This document shows positions 62,694 to 64,000 of a stretch of 64,000 bases of DNA, in pieces (position 1 is the stretch's first letter; the number at the start of each line of letters is the position of its first letter). Under the pieces are notes generated by a model, which saw nothing but the letters and a program-made list of their open reading frames with translations, made no database searches and had not been told where the DNA came from. Source of the DNA: Siphonodentalium dalli (lineage: Eukaryota > Mollusca > Scaphopoda > Gadilida > Siphonodentaliidae). The stretch lies in assembly GCA_032622095.1 (NCBI GenBank), contig CP136061.1:212688373-212752372 (forward strand), in the 5' to 3' direction. The translations under genes were made by a program, and so were the position numbers.

Positions 62694-63694
62694 TTGTTTA
62701 TACCATAATTATTTTTCTTCGGTCGCTTCGTAATTGTATTGCTACTCTGTTGGTGACTGTTAACATGTATGTGCACCGAGTGACCCAAATATGTTAAGCT
62801 ATCATGAATGTGGGTCACGCGTAGTAATACATATTTCTAGGAAATTCGGTGATCCGCCACTTTCTTGGGCATCAGTCAGCTGATGTGAACACACATTCAG
62901 ATTTCCCACATTGCAGATACCATTAACAATCTATACGTTGTTGTCAAAATGTAAGCCGTCGTTCGCTTTAAACACGGAAAGGCAGACGAACACGTGCGTT
63001 TGTTTTGTTTACATTTTCAACAGCTGTCGCCGACCTATATAAAACGTGTACTTTGTCGGTGCATCTAGCATAAAACATCTTTAAACTAACTTTAATGTGT
63101 CATATTTTGACAAGTAAACCCAGTAAATGGAATTGGATAGTATATATCTCTGTGTTTAGACCACTTATCGCATTTCAGAGTGTTTTGAGTAGGAAAAATT
63201 GTGTATTTACTTCGCGAAGCGGGCGTGACGAAAAATTGGGCTAAATTTCGACAGCGATGTCGCCAGATGTCAAATGACGGGTCGTTCTACTATGGGTATA
63301 AACTTTTAACACATAAAGTGCCGTTGAAACATTTACACAACAGTAGAAATTTATACCAAAAGTAGGAATCTTTATAGTCACAATAGGGTGTAAAGATGAA
63401 ATTTACAAAATAGGTGTTATACACACAGTAGCATAGCCAATTATGGTATAAAAGAGCGTTCATTGTCAGTCTAGCATCGATATGGTAGCAATAAAGAGCA
63501 TTAATATAACTTATGTTGGTGGAAGAGGTTGGGAATTGGTTCGGTAATTTGTTCAGGGTATAATAGGTACAAGTATTTATAAAGCAGGTATATGTCGACA
63601 ATAAATATTCATGCTGCTAAGTTATATAAATAGCATACGTATGAATAATGTGTTTGGTTTTAATCCCCGTAACGTGGCAAGAGAAAGAAATTAT
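62694..63694. other. Unassigned DNA
   Basis: No supported gene. A 103-codon - strand frame (63601-63290) has no domain and low-complexity composition. Confidence 0.35.
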
Positions 63695-63793
63695 GCATGT
63701 ACATTGTAGGAAAAGCTAGGCTTTGCGATTCTTTGCACTTTAAACCATTTTCTCCGCAAATTGTTTTGCGGCTGTTTTTGTGGGTCATATTGC
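63695..63793. repeat. Direct repeat, second copy
   Basis: Matches 61690-61785 over about 95 bp in the same orientation. Confidence 0.8.
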
Positions 63794-64000
63794 TCAAAAT
63801 TATAGCATAAATTTCATAAACATGAGTGATGATGATAAGTTCATCTTCATAATGAAGAACATAGATAGTGCGATAATTCGTCAAAATCCAGACACTCGTG
63901 CGGTTCTATTTTTATTACATATCTCCGTATCATAGTAAGTTGACTCATAGTCGTTCATCTCCGGTACAAAAAATGTGAATTTAATTGAGTTTTAACAGAT
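63794..64000. other. Right-edge DNA
   Basis: Nothing recognised. Confidence 0.3.

Overview
The window looks like animal nuclear DNA: AT-rich, with long introns, GT-AG splice junctions and dense short DNA transposons. An SLC22-type membrane transporter gene split over more than 33 kb, Ty3/gypsy and non-LTR retroelement fragments, and a tandem repeat of a style I associate with bivalve and other mollusc genomes (50.65-51.2 kb) together suggest a marine lophotrochozoan, probably a mollusc. The clade is an inference from sequence style. No rRNA, tRNA, CRISPR or prokaryotic gene was recognised.

Left half (1-35,270). After a 353-bp satellite cut by the left edge, nine exons of one SLC22 (organic anion/cation/carnitine transporter, major facilitator superfamily) gene lie on the + strand: 1787-2006, 5238-5341, 6073-6227, 8924-9092, 12650-12871, 25623-25849, 27604-27785, 29243-29394 and 35219-35270. 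All junction phases agree and together they encode 493 residues, from extracellular loop 1 to the stop codon. The exon for the N-terminus and TM1 was not found and should lie upstream. The introns hold most of the mobile DNA: a 1.18-kb foldback element with a perfect 8-bp target duplication, a gag-only LTR retrotransposon whose 3' LTR carries a nested DNA transposon, three tandem hairpins, several families of TTAA-flanked miniature elements and a triplicated about 0.5-kb unit.

Right half (35,271-64,000). The only other convincing coding sequence is one large terminal exon on the - strand (42605-43555, 316 residues, followed by a polyadenylation signal) of a protein I do not recognise. A possible MADF/Myb-like fragment lies near 49.2 kb. 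The rest is repeat-rich intergenic or intronic DNA: more copies of the nested-palindrome TTAA element, foldback elements, a terminal-inverted-repeat element at 53.3-55.1 kb, a degenerate about 145-bp tandem repeat at 57.9-59.8 kb, LINE 3' ends and simple repeats.

The most distinctive system is structural: at least three sequence-unrelated families of miniature elements all end in TTAA, as expected for piggyBac-type mobilisation. The most striking one (five near-complete copies) carries two long perfect hairpins that are reverse complements of each other. Several unrelated foldback and tandem-hairpin loci sit beside them, so the region could make much double-stranded RNA if transcribed.
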